The notes: generated by a model not told the origin, from the sequence alone. Numbered from the stretch's first letter, positions 22,376 through 34,415 are shown. The stretch: 64,000 bases of DNA from Phycomyces nitens (GCA_022702545.1 JAHRBC010000003.1:5084001-5148000); one strand, 5' to 3'. Numbers and translations: made by a program.

Positions 22376-23037
22376 GTCGGACATTATTTTTGTCAGAGTT
22401 GACATAGCGAATAATAACCCAGATAATCAGGTACCCAATCGGTAATGCTTTTAACATATGTCTTCAAGGTTATACCGATTGGTTCCCCTTTTTGTAAAAC
22501 CAAGACATATTCTCATCGCCTCTCATAAAGAGATAACCAATGTGTCTTGAGTAAAAAGTAATTAGTTTAGATAGTTTCACTTATAAAATCTGTATAAATA
22601 CTACAACGATTTGTATCAATAAAAGGCATTCAATTCTCTATATTCCTATTTATCCTAAACGTCCTAGTTGGTGGTGATCTATTGCAAAAACTCATCTAAG
22701 TCAAGCATTAGCAAGATACACCCAGTCGAGACTTGACATTTTGATGAATCCGTAAAATCTGAAGATGATTAACCGCAGTACTTCTTTATGCGCAGTAACA
22801 TCTTCCTGAGCATTAACCGCAGTACAATGTCTCTTCTTTTATGAAAATATCATATAATAACTACTGCGGATAATGCGCAGTATTAGTTAGAGAACTATAT
22901 AAGATAACCAAAGTCATAATAATAAAAAGTATCTTTTATCCTCTCTTTGATTTTACGTATACTCCTGTTTCCCCAGTGGGATTGACCTTTTGGCTTTGTT
23001 ATAGTAAAAGGAAGACCATCCCAGATCAGGAACGACA
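22375..23037 (+). repeat. Gypsy-3 5' LTR, split by a solo LTR
   Basis: Segments 22375-22390 and 22743-23037, joined through a TTTT duplication. It contains tandem GATTAACCGCAGTAC-like repeats, also seen in the 3' LTR (34224-34415). Its 3' part matches 60406-60547. Confidence 0.85.
22391..22738 (+). repeat. Foreign solo LTR inside the Gypsy-3 5' LTR
   Basis: 348 bp, TGTCAGAGTT...GACTTGACA, flanked by TTTT on both sides (22387-22390 and 22739-22742). It has plus-strand TATAAA and AATAAA elements (about 22590-22630). A related LTR lies inverted at 60625-60905. Confidence 0.8.
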
Positions 23038-23646
23038 ATTGGTAGCTGAAGCTATTTTTCCTCCTAATAAATTTTGATGGATCCGGTTGAAAGACACCAA
23101 GAAACACTTGACAACAAAACACTTAGCCAGTTCGAGATTGAAGAACGAGTCCAGAACTTGTTACCCAGCGAACTAGTAACCGACTATAAGAAGAACCGGC
23201 GTGTACCATACGTACCCGAAGAACAAAGAATCAAGAGTACTCCTGCACGAGAAGAAAAGTGGTCCGAACTTGCCCAACACCTTGCCGCGACACTAACAGG
23301 AAAGAACAAAAAACCAGAAGAAATGGCCCCTCCACCTGTCACAGTCACAGCCGAAGCCATAGCAGCAGCTGTGGCTGAAGCGATGAAGGCAGTAACTGCA
23401 CACACTGGAAAAATGGGTCTGAATACTCATGTGTGAGCAAAGCTGTCTACCTGAGGAAAATTAGGGCAAATTTGCAGCTCAACACCTTTTTTTGTGTTCT
23501 GATTAAAAACGTTCTTTTGCTTGACCCCATTGGCTTGATTAAAAAGAATAAAACAACGTTGCTTTTTTACCACTATAAAATATTAATAAATAAAGTATAT
23601 GTAACACTCGTTTCCTTTTTGTTTTAACATTATAAACACAAACACA

Positions 23647-26600
23647 ATGTCATCTTCAAATACTTTTTACAACACCAAGTGCTATTGCAATAGATGCAAC
23701 AACAATGGCCAAGGCTACACATTGGTAGCAAGCCGAACTGCTCAGCGTCATAGCAAGAGAGCAAGAATTGAACAGAGCAACTCAAATGAGATTGGTATGA
23801 TAATTTCAGTGTTTATTTTTATGTATTGTATAATAATTTCAGCGGTATGAAACACAGACACTCAAGCAGACATGGATATTGATATTCAATGTAAGAAAAG
23901 TTTATTTGAAAAAAAGTAGAGACTAAGAAACTATTATATTCTATAAGCGGTCATTTCTACTCAACAGTCTGGACCCTCGGATGTATTGGACGGTCAGACC
24001 AACTCACCTTTTTGGGATGCCGATGTAATGCTGGATGAGGGCGATTCAGTTGCTAATGAGGCCAATGCCGATGGCGAACGCGATGACGAAAGCGATGATG
24101 AAGAAGATGAAGGCGAAGATGAAGTTGAGATCGAGGTTGAGGAATTCGACAGTGAAGGTGCGTGTTGCATAGCCAAAAGCAAAGAGAAAGCAGCAAAGAA
24201 AAAAGCCTGAAAAGAATTGAATATTAATTTTTTCGATTTTAAAATAGACCCTTTCCCAACCCCCAATATGCCTGAAAATCCTGTGCACAGGTTTATTGCC
24301 GTTTTTGTTGTCCTCTTTGCATCCCGCTATGTGGTCAACAAGGGTGCTGTTGTCTTGATCGAGTTCATCAACACACTCTTGACGATTTACGAGCAGGATT
24401 TCCAGCTCCCATCCAGTCTTCTTGGTCTGCAAAGAATGACAGGATATTCTGCGATTTCCAACGGTATCAGGAGATTCGTAGCCTGTCCTGATTGCCACGC
24501 AGTTTATGAAGAAAACCAGTCTGTCCCCCCTCACTGTGTTTTCACAAAAGTTGGTGCACGTCTGACCTGCAACTGCAAGTTGACCAAGGTTACATCGTCT
24601 GGAGCATTGGTTCCCAAGCGCGTGTTCCAATACCAGTCATTGAAGCATGCCTTGAAAATTCTTTTCCTTCGCCCTGATTTTGAAGCAAGCATTCAACACT
24701 GGAATCAGGAGCTCAAGATCATGGATACAATGTGCGACATCTTTGACGGTGTTATGTGGAAGGAGTTGAAAGACATCAGTGGTGAATCTTTTGTTGCCCA
24801 TCCTCGTTCTTTGATGTTGACGTTGAACATTGATTGGTTCCAGCCCTTTGACAGGGTCACATACTCTTGTGGGGCCATTTACTTGGTGGTTAACAACTTG
24901 CCTCGTGAGGAGCGGTTTAAGGCAGAGAACACTATCCTTGTTGGACTCATGCCTGGGCCAAAGGAGCCAAAGTCCGAAGAGATTAACCATTATCTCAAGC
25001 CTTTGGTTGATGAGTTGGAACAACTGTACGTGGGAATGACTATCCCAACCTTTGAATGCATTTCTGGAGCAACCGTCCGTGCAGCTTTGTTCATGGTAGC
25101 ATGTGACATCCCTGCAGCCAGAAAGACAAGTGGATTCACGTCCCATAACAGCACAAACGCCTGTTACAAGTGTTGTCGCAAATTTTCTCGTCTTCCTGGG
25201 ACAAGCAGTGTGGACTTCCGTGGGTTCAATGAGTCTGGGTGGCGTCGTCGTCGTGGTGTGGAGAACCGTTTGCATGCTGAGGTGTGGAAGAGTGCAAGTA
25301 CGCCCTCAGAAAGGCATGAGTTGGAGGTCGAAAATGGTGTTCGATGGTCGCAACTCCATCGTCTTGGATACTTTGATCTAGTACGTGGAACGATCATTGA
25401 TCCCATGCATAACCTATTCTTGGGTACAGCCAAGAGGATGGTCGAGACGTGGACTACTAGTGGTCTAATCACGGATAGGAAGCTGGCTTCTATGCAAGTA
25501 ATGGCCGAATCAATGGTGGTGCCAACTGACTACACCATTTTGAAGACGAAGATCAGTAGAGGATTTCCATATATGAAGGCTGATGAATGGAAATCCTGGG
25601 TGTTGGTGTATTCTCCTGTGCTGCTCAGAGACGTTCTTCCTCTGGATAAGTTCAAGAATTGGATCGACTTTGTTGATGCTTGCCGTCTCCTTGCAACACC
25701 AACAATCACGTTTGATGACCTTGACGACGCCCATGCCCATTTGGAAAGATTCTGTCAGAAATGCGAAGAATTGTATCCTGCTCCCACTCTCACCTGCAAC
25801 ATGCACCTGCACATCCATCTTCGCGAAACCATTCGTGATTTTGGACCTGTGTATGGTTATTGGCTGTTTGGGTTCGAGAGGTACAATGGCCTGTTGAAGA
25901 AGATCGACACCAACAGAAGAGATGGATTTGAGTCCACATTCATGAAGACTTTTGTTGAAGACATGTACAAGGGCGACTACGTACAAAAAATGCTCTCCTG
26001 TCCGAACCAAGCTTCTTTCCGTCCTCTTCTGTCAAAACTCACATCATCATCCACAACTGCCACCTCCTCCTCTGCCCCTCTTTCACACACGCCATTTATA
26101 CTTCAGCTATTTGTGCGTGCATCTTTAAAGCCTGAATTTCCGATAAAGGGAAATGAGCCCCTTCCTCTCTCTGCCTTCCCTCTCTTGGTGAGAAAGCCAT
26201 CTGTAATGGATGATACAGATTATCTCCAGTTGTTGGAGTACTATCGGCTATCGTATGGTATACCAAGTCTTCAGCATTATCATCAGGCAACGTCTTCAGG
26301 TATCTTTGTTGATAATCATATCACAAAGATAAAATCTATCAATCTTCTCGGCCAGACGTATAAAGGCAAAAATGGTTCCGTAGACCGTGGGTCATTCATT
26401 CAAGCACTATTCCTGGGTAGAGTTGGTGATCCTCCACGAGCATACACAGGACAAATTCAGTACTTGTTCCTCCACAAGCTCAGTTGTTCATCAATCGGAA
26501 ATAATTCCACTCATGTCTTTGCTTTCGTGAGATGGCTCATCAACATGCCAAGTAGAACACGTGAATACGAAGGAGTTGAGGTCTGCTCGCCAAGTTCCTC

Positions 26601-26727
26601 TCCAGATGATTATCATTGTATATTGCCAGTACATCGTATTCTTTTGGAAGTCGCGACTGCTGAGCTGGTGTCTGGTGTTAATGTGAAGATGCTGGTCATT
26701 CCTTTACCAAAAAAGATGTATGCTTAA
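23647..26727 (+). CDS. CACTA transposase (Tnp2-type), element A
   Basis: Four exons, 23647-23794, 23858-23890, 23948-24157 and 24248-26727, joined by phase-1 GT-AG introns into 956 aa. Exon 1 encodes a CXCX2C...RH zinc site (CYCNRC, C12/C14/C17, H about 42) with a basic tail. Exon 3 is strongly acidic (DDESDDEEDEGEDEVE). Exon 4 is the catalytic part: LNIDWFQPF (about 325), MPGPKEPKSEEI, ACDIPAARKTSGF (about 416), a CYKC zinc knuckle, DPMHNLFLGTAKR (about 516) and FGFERYNGLLK (about 673). These match the CACTA Tnp2 core, with D, D and E candidates in the first, ACDIPA and FERYN motifs. A Ser-Thr linker leads to a C-terminal domain ending in an ILPVHRILLE motif. No stops; intact. Confidence 0.9.
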
Positions 26728-26859
26728 AGCATTAATAAATAAATACTTGTTTCTTTTAAAAAGAACAAAACAAAACATTCATTGCCTTTAAACATGTCTT
26801 TGGGATTAAATACGTAAGCAAGAGTAAAATAAAACAATTGTTTTTTATTTATTTTTTAT

Positions 26860-27974
26860 TTAATTTCTTATGACCCAAGGAGGCAGACGGGCGGCCAAGT
26901 CACCAGGGACTGCTAAGTCTCTGACTCCTTTGAGATCTCTTGACAGCATCTGATGAGCATTCATCCCCAAGTCAAGAGAAACGAATGAGTCAACGATTTC
27001 AATAAACCGGTTGAACTAAATAGCATTTTTTAATATTTCAAAAATGATATCTTAATAAATATATTATTATATATTGTTTACAGAATAATTTACCTCATCA
27101 CTTCTCCAGCTTGGGCGATAAACGGAGACCCGACGCTTGCCAAGAGTCTTTGAAGTATCGTTGTCTGATTCTCCTTCAGACATTGCTTCTTTCTGAAGCA
27201 GACCAGAACAAACTTGCCCCATTGCCTGCTCAATGGCCTCCTTATGTTTGAGAAAGGCAGTCATGCGACGTTCGAAATGCTAACAAATATCCAACATGTA
27301 TTCATTAATATTTGTCTCTAGTTTGAATAGTATACAACCTACATCTTTTTCACGGTTTGCCCTTCTCGAACGAGTGTTGGAGACTGCCTTCTTCTCAGAA
27401 GACTTTCTCTGCTCCTGACGACGGCTACAGAAGTTTCTGTAGACTTTCTCTCGAATGTCACTTCTTCTCAAGGGCGAGCCAACAAAATTTGGCCCAAGGT
27501 AAGCCAGTAGACGTTCTACCAGCTCCTTGTTGGGACTCTCGTCAAAGTGAGTATGGACATCCCACCTTGGCTTGTTGTTATTTGCCTGGATGTCAACCAA
27601 CGCCCTTGACCTCAACTTTGGCTGCCACAAATATTCACGAATATCTTTCTGTTTGATCAAAATAAGAATTTAGTTGATAGGATATTATATCTGGTGACAC
27701 CTACAAACACACGTTTCTTTGCATCAGACATCGATTCATTTGTGGCCTCGGCAGTTGGGGCAGCAACAGAGGCAAGAACAGGTACTGGAGCCACAATACT
27801 TGTGGCAGCAATGACAGTGAGGTTGGACTCAATAAGAGTCCCCATTCTTCTGTTCATCGTGGTCATGTCGCCTCTAATTGAGGCAAGATCCTCTTGGAGA
27901 TTCGTGATGACCGTCTGCATATTGACATCGTCGTCAGCAGGTCGTGGAGCAATATTCCTTCTTTGGTTTGACAT
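26860..27974 (-). CDS. Accessory protein of CACTA-A
   Basis: Four exons on the minus strand: 27974-27705, 27648-27343, 27279-27094 and 27015-26860. Phase-0 introns give 305 aa ending PPWVIRN. Exon 1 carries a predicted coiled coil (about residues 18-55). Exon 2 (306 nt) is a helical, basic domain with NNKPRWDVHTHFDESPNKEL. Exon 3 ends in GESDND...YRPSWRSDE. Members in elements B, C and D share the exon pattern and the RPSWRS(D/N) motif. I do not recognise the family. By position it could play the part of a CACTA DNA-binding accessory protein (TnpA-like), but that is inference. It is convergent with the transposase, 132 bp between stop codons. Confidence 0.85.
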
Positions 27975-28205
27975 TTTCTATTATAAATTATATCAAAAAT
28001 ACACAATATTTAATACTCGTTTACTACTTTAAGTTTAAACATATCTTTTACTTAAAACGCACAAGAGACAGATAGATAGAAAAATTGGATTTGAGTGGGA
28101 AGAGTGAACAAGTTGGTCAAAAGGATTTAATAATATAAAATACAGATTATATATTAGTAAAGACAGCTTTATTTATAAATCCAAAAAGACTTCTTGTACA
28201 CATTA
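27975..28205. promoter_or_regulatory. Divergent intergenic region, element A
   Basis: 231 bp between the start codons of the accessory gene (-) and the third gene (+). The matching gap in element B is 232 bp, which suggests a shared bidirectional promoter. No specific operator was identified. Confidence 0.5.
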
Positions 28206-29378
28206 ATGAACGGCACCATTATTGCTTTTGGACTTTATCCATTACACCTATTCTGTCTCTGTTTCAAATTATATATCCTTGTATTTTTTTCTTTTTAGCC
28301 TTTTTTCCTTTCTCTTGTTTCCTTATATCCGCGCCTATTTTCTCTTTCTTTTTTTACACCTCTTTAGACTAAAAATTGGCGGCTTCTTTATAAACACGCA
28401 CTCATTCCAATACATCCTGCCTGCATTGCTCCTCCAAACTAATCATGGTCAGTTAAATGTGCCGGTGCCATCTTGCAAATTATTCTGATTCTCTCTTTCT
28501 ATTTGATAGACCTCTTCCACTTTCATAGCCTATTATATGATAACGTCATCAGTCCCAGTGTAAAAAAATATTTTCGTGTCAAACTTTTTTCTCTAATGCT
28601 TCTTATTCTCCTATAGGCCGCCGCCATCAATCACCCTATACCCCATCTGCGTCTTCTATCATCTACAACTGTCATCATAATGGTAATGCTGTCTTTTAGC
28701 TTTTATACTTTTTTATATATTTATTCTGACTATCTCTTTTGATCTTATAGACCTCCTCTACTGGCATGGTCTATTATATGGTATCGTCATTGGTGCTATG
28801 GTAAAAAAAAATCTTTTTGTGTCAAAAAAATAATAATTTTCTTTTCTAACGTTTCTTATTCTACAATAGGCCACCGCCATCACTGTCTACCTCATCTGCC
28901 TCCCTCATCATCTACGACTGGTTATCATAATGGTAATGCCGTTTCTTGGTCTTGGTGCTTTTCAAAATATTATTCTGGCTATTTACTAATGATTTTTTAT
29001 ACTCTTAATAAGAAGCTATTGTTGGCCGCCATATACCATCCCTCTACTATAATCGCCAACTCTGCTTCTGGTATGTAAATTAATTATTTTATCACTCAAT
29101 TCACCTGTAATAATTTATTTTACCCCATCTCTAGTCAACCTAATCATACAAGATGCCATGCCGCACAACTCAGCCCCTCTTTGTCCATTCTTGTCCATCC
29201 CTTACAATGTAAGTATAATATACCTCGCATCTTGAATAGCACCCGCACTTTTGAATATATGTCACTAATATAACTTTTATTATATCAGAACACTACCGCA
29301 ACCACCCAAATCGCCGTCGGACCTTATTTTCAGGTATTGTTCAGTAGAGAAGCACCCGATCCAAGTAGTATCAAGTAG
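28206..29378 (+). pseudogene. Decayed third gene of CACTA-A
   Basis: Relative of the 194-aa gene in element B. Starts at ATG 28206 (IIAFGLYPLHLF against DIVFGLNPSHLL in B). A TAG within the hydrophobic stretch (about 28297) replaces a Trp codon. Later exons with GT-AG borders are 28617-28682, its duplicate 28870-28932, 29013-29070, 29135-29208 and 29289-29378. The 74-nt exon 29135-29208 equals the B exon in length, and the NSAPLCPFLSIPYN + NTTA text matches B (NSSPLCPLLPISCN + NTPA). Frames between exons no longer close, so this copy is probably dead. An AATAAA follows at about 29450. Confidence 0.55.
28486..28934 (+). repeat. Tandem duplication of two third-gene exons
   Basis: Two diverged copies of a roughly 245-bp unit (about 28486-28690 and 28730-28934). 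Each holds a 50-nt exon-like block, an intron and a 63-66-nt exon, with the splice borders conserved. The first copy keeps the coding frame shared with element B (SASSII); the second has a stop in that frame. Confidence 0.7.
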
Positions 29379-30721
29379 GCCGGTAGAAGCGGCAAGGATA
29401 GACAGTAATAGTATTAGAACTCGTGTATAGAACCATTCTATTCTTTCCAATAAACACAAATATAAACCATAAACAACCTAATAAGTACGGGATATAAAAT
29501 AATGGGGGAGCATTCAATGCTTGATTACACAGTAATAGCCTTCAAATATTGGTTAAAAATTAAGAAAGCCTTCAATCCACCTGAGTATAATCGGATTTTA
29601 ATCATGTCAAGAGGTTCTTTTGCTTTCAACTTTCCTCTTATATAAAGAGTGTACAACAACGAAACTTGGTTTCAAATAGACTTTTATTCTGTACATCAGG
29701 TCAAATTAATGACCCGCTCATACTAACAACCCCCACTTGGTCAGCCCATGAAGTAAATACTCATGCAGAAACCAGGTCATAACTCATTGTGTAAAACTTG
29801 GCTTTGGCACATACAGAAACCCATACAGCGTATCTAATAAATCTTAATTTTACCCCTTAGTAACCGCACTTTTACACATGAGTATTCAGACCCATTTTTC
29901 CAGTGACAGCAAGACTCGCGAGCAGAACGTATAAAACAACCAGATTGTTTTAGAGGAGAACGATCTGCCGCAGTTGTCGATGGTTGGCTGCGCGCAGTCG
30001 AACGTTACACCAAGTACTACAATTTCACCCCCACCAGAGCCTGTGATTTTGCAGTGAACCTGCTGCGTGACCGAGCCGACACTTGGTGGCGACGAATGGA
30101 ACTCAAGGAGAAGCATCCAACAACCTGGGACGAATTTAGACTTGCTCTTTCAGGAGAATTCCGCCCAGTATACTCGTTACAGACCTCTAGGGACCGCCTC
30201 GCAAGACTATACCAAAGAGGAACTGTGGCCGAGTACATCGATGCCTTCCAAGACATCCAGTTGGAGCTTCCTGGGATGAACGACGAAGAAGCTCTTGACA
30301 AGTTTGTCCGAGGTCTCCACCCAAGTGTGCGTGGTAATGTCCTTGCTGCCCGCCCTGTCGACGTTGACGATGCCTGTAACATTGCCTTGGCATATGCCAG
30401 TGGTCTCCAGCTTGGTCAACAAGAAATGTACACGCCTGCCCCATTGCCTCAACAATACCAGCCACAGTACCAACCACAATACCAGCAGTATAGTGGACCC
30501 GAGCCCATGGACCTGGATGCAATCAATGGCCGCCGCAACAACTACCAGTCCCGTCCCCAACCAGCACGAACCAGTGCTACTTGCCATTGGTGTGACAAGC
30601 CCGGCCATATCAAGAGGAATTGCAGACAACGCATGGCTGTGATTAAGCAGTTGGATAAGGAGCACCGAAAGAAGCAGGATTTTCACAAAACACAACCGTA
30701 ACGGGAGGTCGGTTGTGTACA

Positions 30722-33700
30722 ATGGAAGAAAATTCCTCCCCACAGGCCAGTATCAATAATGAGCCTATTGAACATTTGAGTAATAAAGAAACTTGTGACC
30801 AGTATAAAGTTGTTACCAATGAAGAGAACAAGACTATTTCTGAAGAGAACTGTGACCCTTGTCTCACCGCCGATCAAAGTTTTCTTGAAGATCTTCACTC
30901 TGCTGTGGATACCGATCTCCCTCTGTATGCTGCTACACTCAATGGACAACAGATATTGGTTCTCGTCGATAGTGGTGCTAGTGCAAACTACGTATCCCCG
31001 CAAATCACTCATTTAGCCACACTTGTCACGGATATCCCTGGGCGATCAGTTGAAACTGCCGGCGGACACAGCATTAATATTAATCGAAAAGCCACATTAA
31101 CTCTCTCTCTTAACGGCTATAATGATGTTGTTGATGCCTTCGTGTTCCCCACCAAATTCGACCTGATCCTCGGACGCACATGGTTGCAGAATGCCAAACC
31201 CGTTCCCGATTGGCATAGTGACAGCTGGTTACTCTCGCGTGATGGCTATGAATTTGTCCTGCGTCCTTATGGTAACCGCCCGATGAAGCCTCACCTGGGC
31301 TACCTCATATCTGCCAAGCAAGTCCAGAAACTCTCTCGGAGGGAGGAGGCTGAATGCTTTTTGTTGCACATCAAGAGCGAGAAAGGTGAAATGACAAAAG
31401 ACGAGCAATGGACATCATTGGTGAAAGAGTTTGATGACGTTTTCCAAGATGGTTTGCCCGGATTACCGCCAAGCCGTGATGTTCAACATGTAATAAACAC
31501 TGGCGATGCATACCCTGTTAACAAACCACCGTTCAAGATGAGCCCGCGCGAACTCGACGAGCTCAAGAAACAATTGAAAGAACTCTTAGACCTCGGCCTC
31601 ATCCGTCCAAGCTCATCACCTTGGGGTGCACCTATATTGTTTGTGAAAAAGAAGAACGGCGAAATGAGAATGTGTGTTGACTACCGTGCCTTGAACAAGG
31701 TTACTGTCCGTAACAACCACCCCTTACCAAGAATTGACGAGTGTTTGGAACGGCTCTGCGGGTCAAACCATTTCACAAGTCTGGATTTGAAGAGTGGTTA
31801 CCACCAAGTACGTATCCAAGACTCTGATGTGCCGAAAACCGCATTCAACACCCGATATGGTCAATACGAGTTCCTGGTCCTGCCTTTTGGTCTGACAAAT
31901 GCCCCGCCAACTTTCCAACACCTCATGAATAAGGTTCTTGGAGATTGCTTAGACCAGTTTGCTTTGGTATATTTGGACGACATCCTCATATTCAGCAAGA
32001 CCCCCGAAGAACATGCTAAACATGTACGCCATGTGTTGAACCGCCTCCGTGAAGCCAAGTTGATTGCCAACCTCAAGAAATGTGAATTCAACAAGAAGGA
32101 GCTAACTTTCCTTGGTTTCAACGTGTCAGCACAAGGCATACTTCCCTCACCGGACAAGGTCAAGACCATACAAGAATGGATAGCCCCTCCAATGTACAAG
32201 AAGTCCGGCAATTTATTGGCCTCGCACAACACTACCGACGCTTTATTCCTGGTTTTGCTGGAATTGCTGCCCCATTAACGGATCTCACCAAAGGCACAGG
32301 GCCGAAGAGACGCCCTATTGTATGGACGGACACATGTCAGGCAAGTTTTGACATCCTCAAGGAAAAACTTAGTACAGCACCGGTACTCCTAGCCCCTGAT
32401 ATGGACAAACCGTTCCGTATTGAAACTGACGCCTCGGATTTCGGTGTTGGTGCTGTTCTAATGCAAGAAGATGAGGAAGGAATTTGGAAACCATTGGCGT
32501 TTGAATCGAAGAAGTTATCTACCGCTGAAAGATCGTATCCGGCCCAAGAACGCGAGCTACTGGGTATCTTACACGCCTTGCGTACATGGCGGTGTATGAT
32601 CGAAGGAAAGCCGTTCACGGTATACACAGACCACCTCCCACTCAAGTACTTCCGCAGCCAAGTGAAGCCAACTCCTCGCCTAGTAAGATGGATTGCTGAA
32701 TTTGAACTATACGACCCTATCATCCAATACAAGCCAGGCAAGGATAACGGTGTTCCCGATGTACTCTCCCGAATGGACGGTCCCGAATTTGATGCCTCTG
32801 CGATTGACTCCATGGAACCCGAATACTTGTACACTATGCCAGACACACAGACTTCCGATTGGCCGAAATTCTATGCTCGTACCGAAGATGAATGGCCAGA
32901 AGATATCAAAGAGTTACTAAATCGACAACGCAATAAGTTCGTAGTCCGGGAACAGAAGGTGTTCAGACTGGTTAAGATTGGTGACACCGTTCAAGAGATT
33001 CGATTTGCACTGTTCACAAAGCGTGCCGATCTGGTAAACAACTTCCACAATGGTTTTGGACATGCTGGTGAAACCACGGTATACGATCTCATGAAGAAAC
33101 GTTGGTGGTGGCCAGGCATGCGAAGTCAGATTAAAGAATGGCTGGAAAAGTGCCCTCAATGCCAATTGGCTTCCAACGCGGAACGTAACATCCACCATGC
33201 ACCAATGGAGCCACTGGATATTCCTCCCCCATTCTCACGCTGGCATCTCGATTTCATTGGAGAACTACCCACTACCGTAAATGGAAACCGTTGGATTCTT
33301 GTTGCAGTTGATTATGCCACTAACTGGCCCATTGCCCGTGCTGTCCCTGCTGCCACTGGTGAAGCCATCGCCAACTTCCTGTACGAAGAAATCGTTATGC
33401 ATTTTGGCTGCCCTGACGAAATTCTCACTGATCGTGGTGCCAACTTTATGTCGCATATCCTAAAATTCTACATTCAAAAGATCAAGCTGCACCACAAGTT
33501 GACTTCTGCCTTTCACCCCCGGACCAATGGGAAATGTGAACGATTAAATGGTATCCTCAAACAAATGTTGCGCAAATATGTCCATGGAGCTATACATCGT
33601 TGGGACGAATATCTGGAGACTTCACTTTGGGCTTGCCAAATCAGAAAGCACCGCACGACTGGGTTTAGCCCGTTTTTCTTGACATATGGTCGCGAACCCC

Positions 33701-34269
33701 GTATTCCCGGTGATCCCTTGCGCCCATTCATGGATACATCGATTCCCAATGATCCTGCTCTTGTTTCTGATGGTGCCATTCCTTTTCTTCGTAATCTCCA
33801 ACAAGCTCGCATAGATGCTGATGCTCGAGTAGCCGCCAATAGTCAACAAGACAAGGAACGATGGGACTCCATTATGAAACCGCATCAGTTTGCAATTGGT
33901 GAGCATTTGTTGCTACGACATGAGAACAAATTTGGCTTAGAGTACAACTGGATGGGACCGTACATTGTCGTTGACAAGAACTTTGAAAAGAACATATACA
34001 AGCTCACTACCATGGAGGGTGTGCCTTATACCTCCTGGGTCCATACCGATCGCCTCAAGATTGCCAAATCCGATGATTTTCACAATACCTGGTATCACCC
34101 AACCCCTGCCCGTGCCCAGATGCGCCGTGACCTTGTCTTGGATGCCTCTTCTGCCTTGCCGTTTTCCCTTGTGGATTCCTCTGTGGTTGATCGAGGACTA
34201 TCAACAGTTTCGGGAGGGGGTGATGTCGGACATTATTTTGATGAATCCGTAAAATCTGAAGATGATTAA
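30722..34269 (+). pseudogene. Pol polyprotein of Gypsy-3, frameshifted
   Basis: Frame 1 runs from ATG 30722 to about 32180: protease (LVDSGASANYVS, about residue 80) and reverse transcriptase (YLDDILIFS, about 417). Near 32176-32190 one base is gained or lost. The rest continues in another frame to TAA 34269: RT connection (VRQFIGLAQHYRRF), RNase H (ETDASDFGVG), integrase HHCC (33050-33170) and DDE (HLDFIGEL, TDRGANF, GKCERLNG), then a GPY-type C-terminus. The frame lies -1 relative to gag and begins 20 nt after the gag stop. It ends about 46 nt inside the 3' LTR. The frameshift is inside RT, so it reads as damage rather than programmed recoding. Confidence 0.9.
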
Positions 34270-34415
34270 CCGCAGTACTTCTTTATGCGCAGTAACATCT
34301 TCCTGAGCATTAACCGCAGTACAATGTCTCTTCTTTTATGAAAATATCATATAATAACTACTGCGGATAATGCGCAGTATTAGTTAGAGAACTATATAAG
34401 ATAACCAAAGTCATA
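34224..34415 (+). repeat. Gypsy-3 3' LTR, truncated
   Basis: Starts TGTCGGACATT after a polypurine tract and matches the 5' LTR until 34415, where the CACTG of the CACTA-B left end begins. The remaining LTR tail (present at 60406-60547) is absent here. Confidence 0.9.

Larger units (their letters stand above)
23403..29905 (+). mobile_element. CACTA-A, complete three-gene CACTA element
   Basis: 6503 bp with perfect 32-bp terminal inverted repeats (CACTGGAAAAATGGGTCTGA... at 23403-23434; complement at 29874-29905) and a 3-bp ACA target duplication (23400-23402 and 29906-29908). It holds the transposase (+), the convergent accessory gene (-) and a decayed third gene (+) diverging from the accessory gene. 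The transposase-side flank is 244 bp and the accessory side 1.9 kb. It splits the Gypsy-3 gag gene. Confidence 0.95.
23077..30701 (+). pseudogene. Gag gene of Gypsy-3, interrupted by CACTA-A
   Basis: Segments 23077-23402 and 29909-30701 join in frame when CACTA-A and one ACA copy are removed, giving 372 codons. The N-terminal part includes an Ala-rich helix. The central Gag domain follows (WWRRMELKEKHPTTWDEFR), then a Gln-Tyr-Pro-rich linker and a CX2CX4HX4C zinc knuckle (CHWCDKPGHIKRNC, genomic about 30585-30630). The TAA at 30699-30701 sits in the loop of a strong hairpin (30690-30718). No other damage is seen. Confidence 0.9.
22375..34415 (+). mobile_element. Gypsy-3 retrotransposon, interrupted by two other elements
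   Basis: Without nested insertions this is a Ty3/Gypsy element of about 5.2 kb: 5' LTR (22375-23037, split by a solo LTR), candidate primer-binding site TGGTAGCTGAAG at about 23040, gag (split by CACTA-A), pol (one frameshift), polypurine tract GGGAGGGGG, and a 3' LTR (34224-34415) cut short where the CACTA-B left end begins. LTR ends are TGTCG...CGACA. Its right flank is lost, so its own target duplication cannot be read. Inactive copy. Confidence 0.9.

Noticed and set aside
32176..32278. Programmed frameshift in Gypsy-3 pol
   Set aside because: The overlap lies inside the RT domain, with no slippery site; a single-base indel is the simpler reading.
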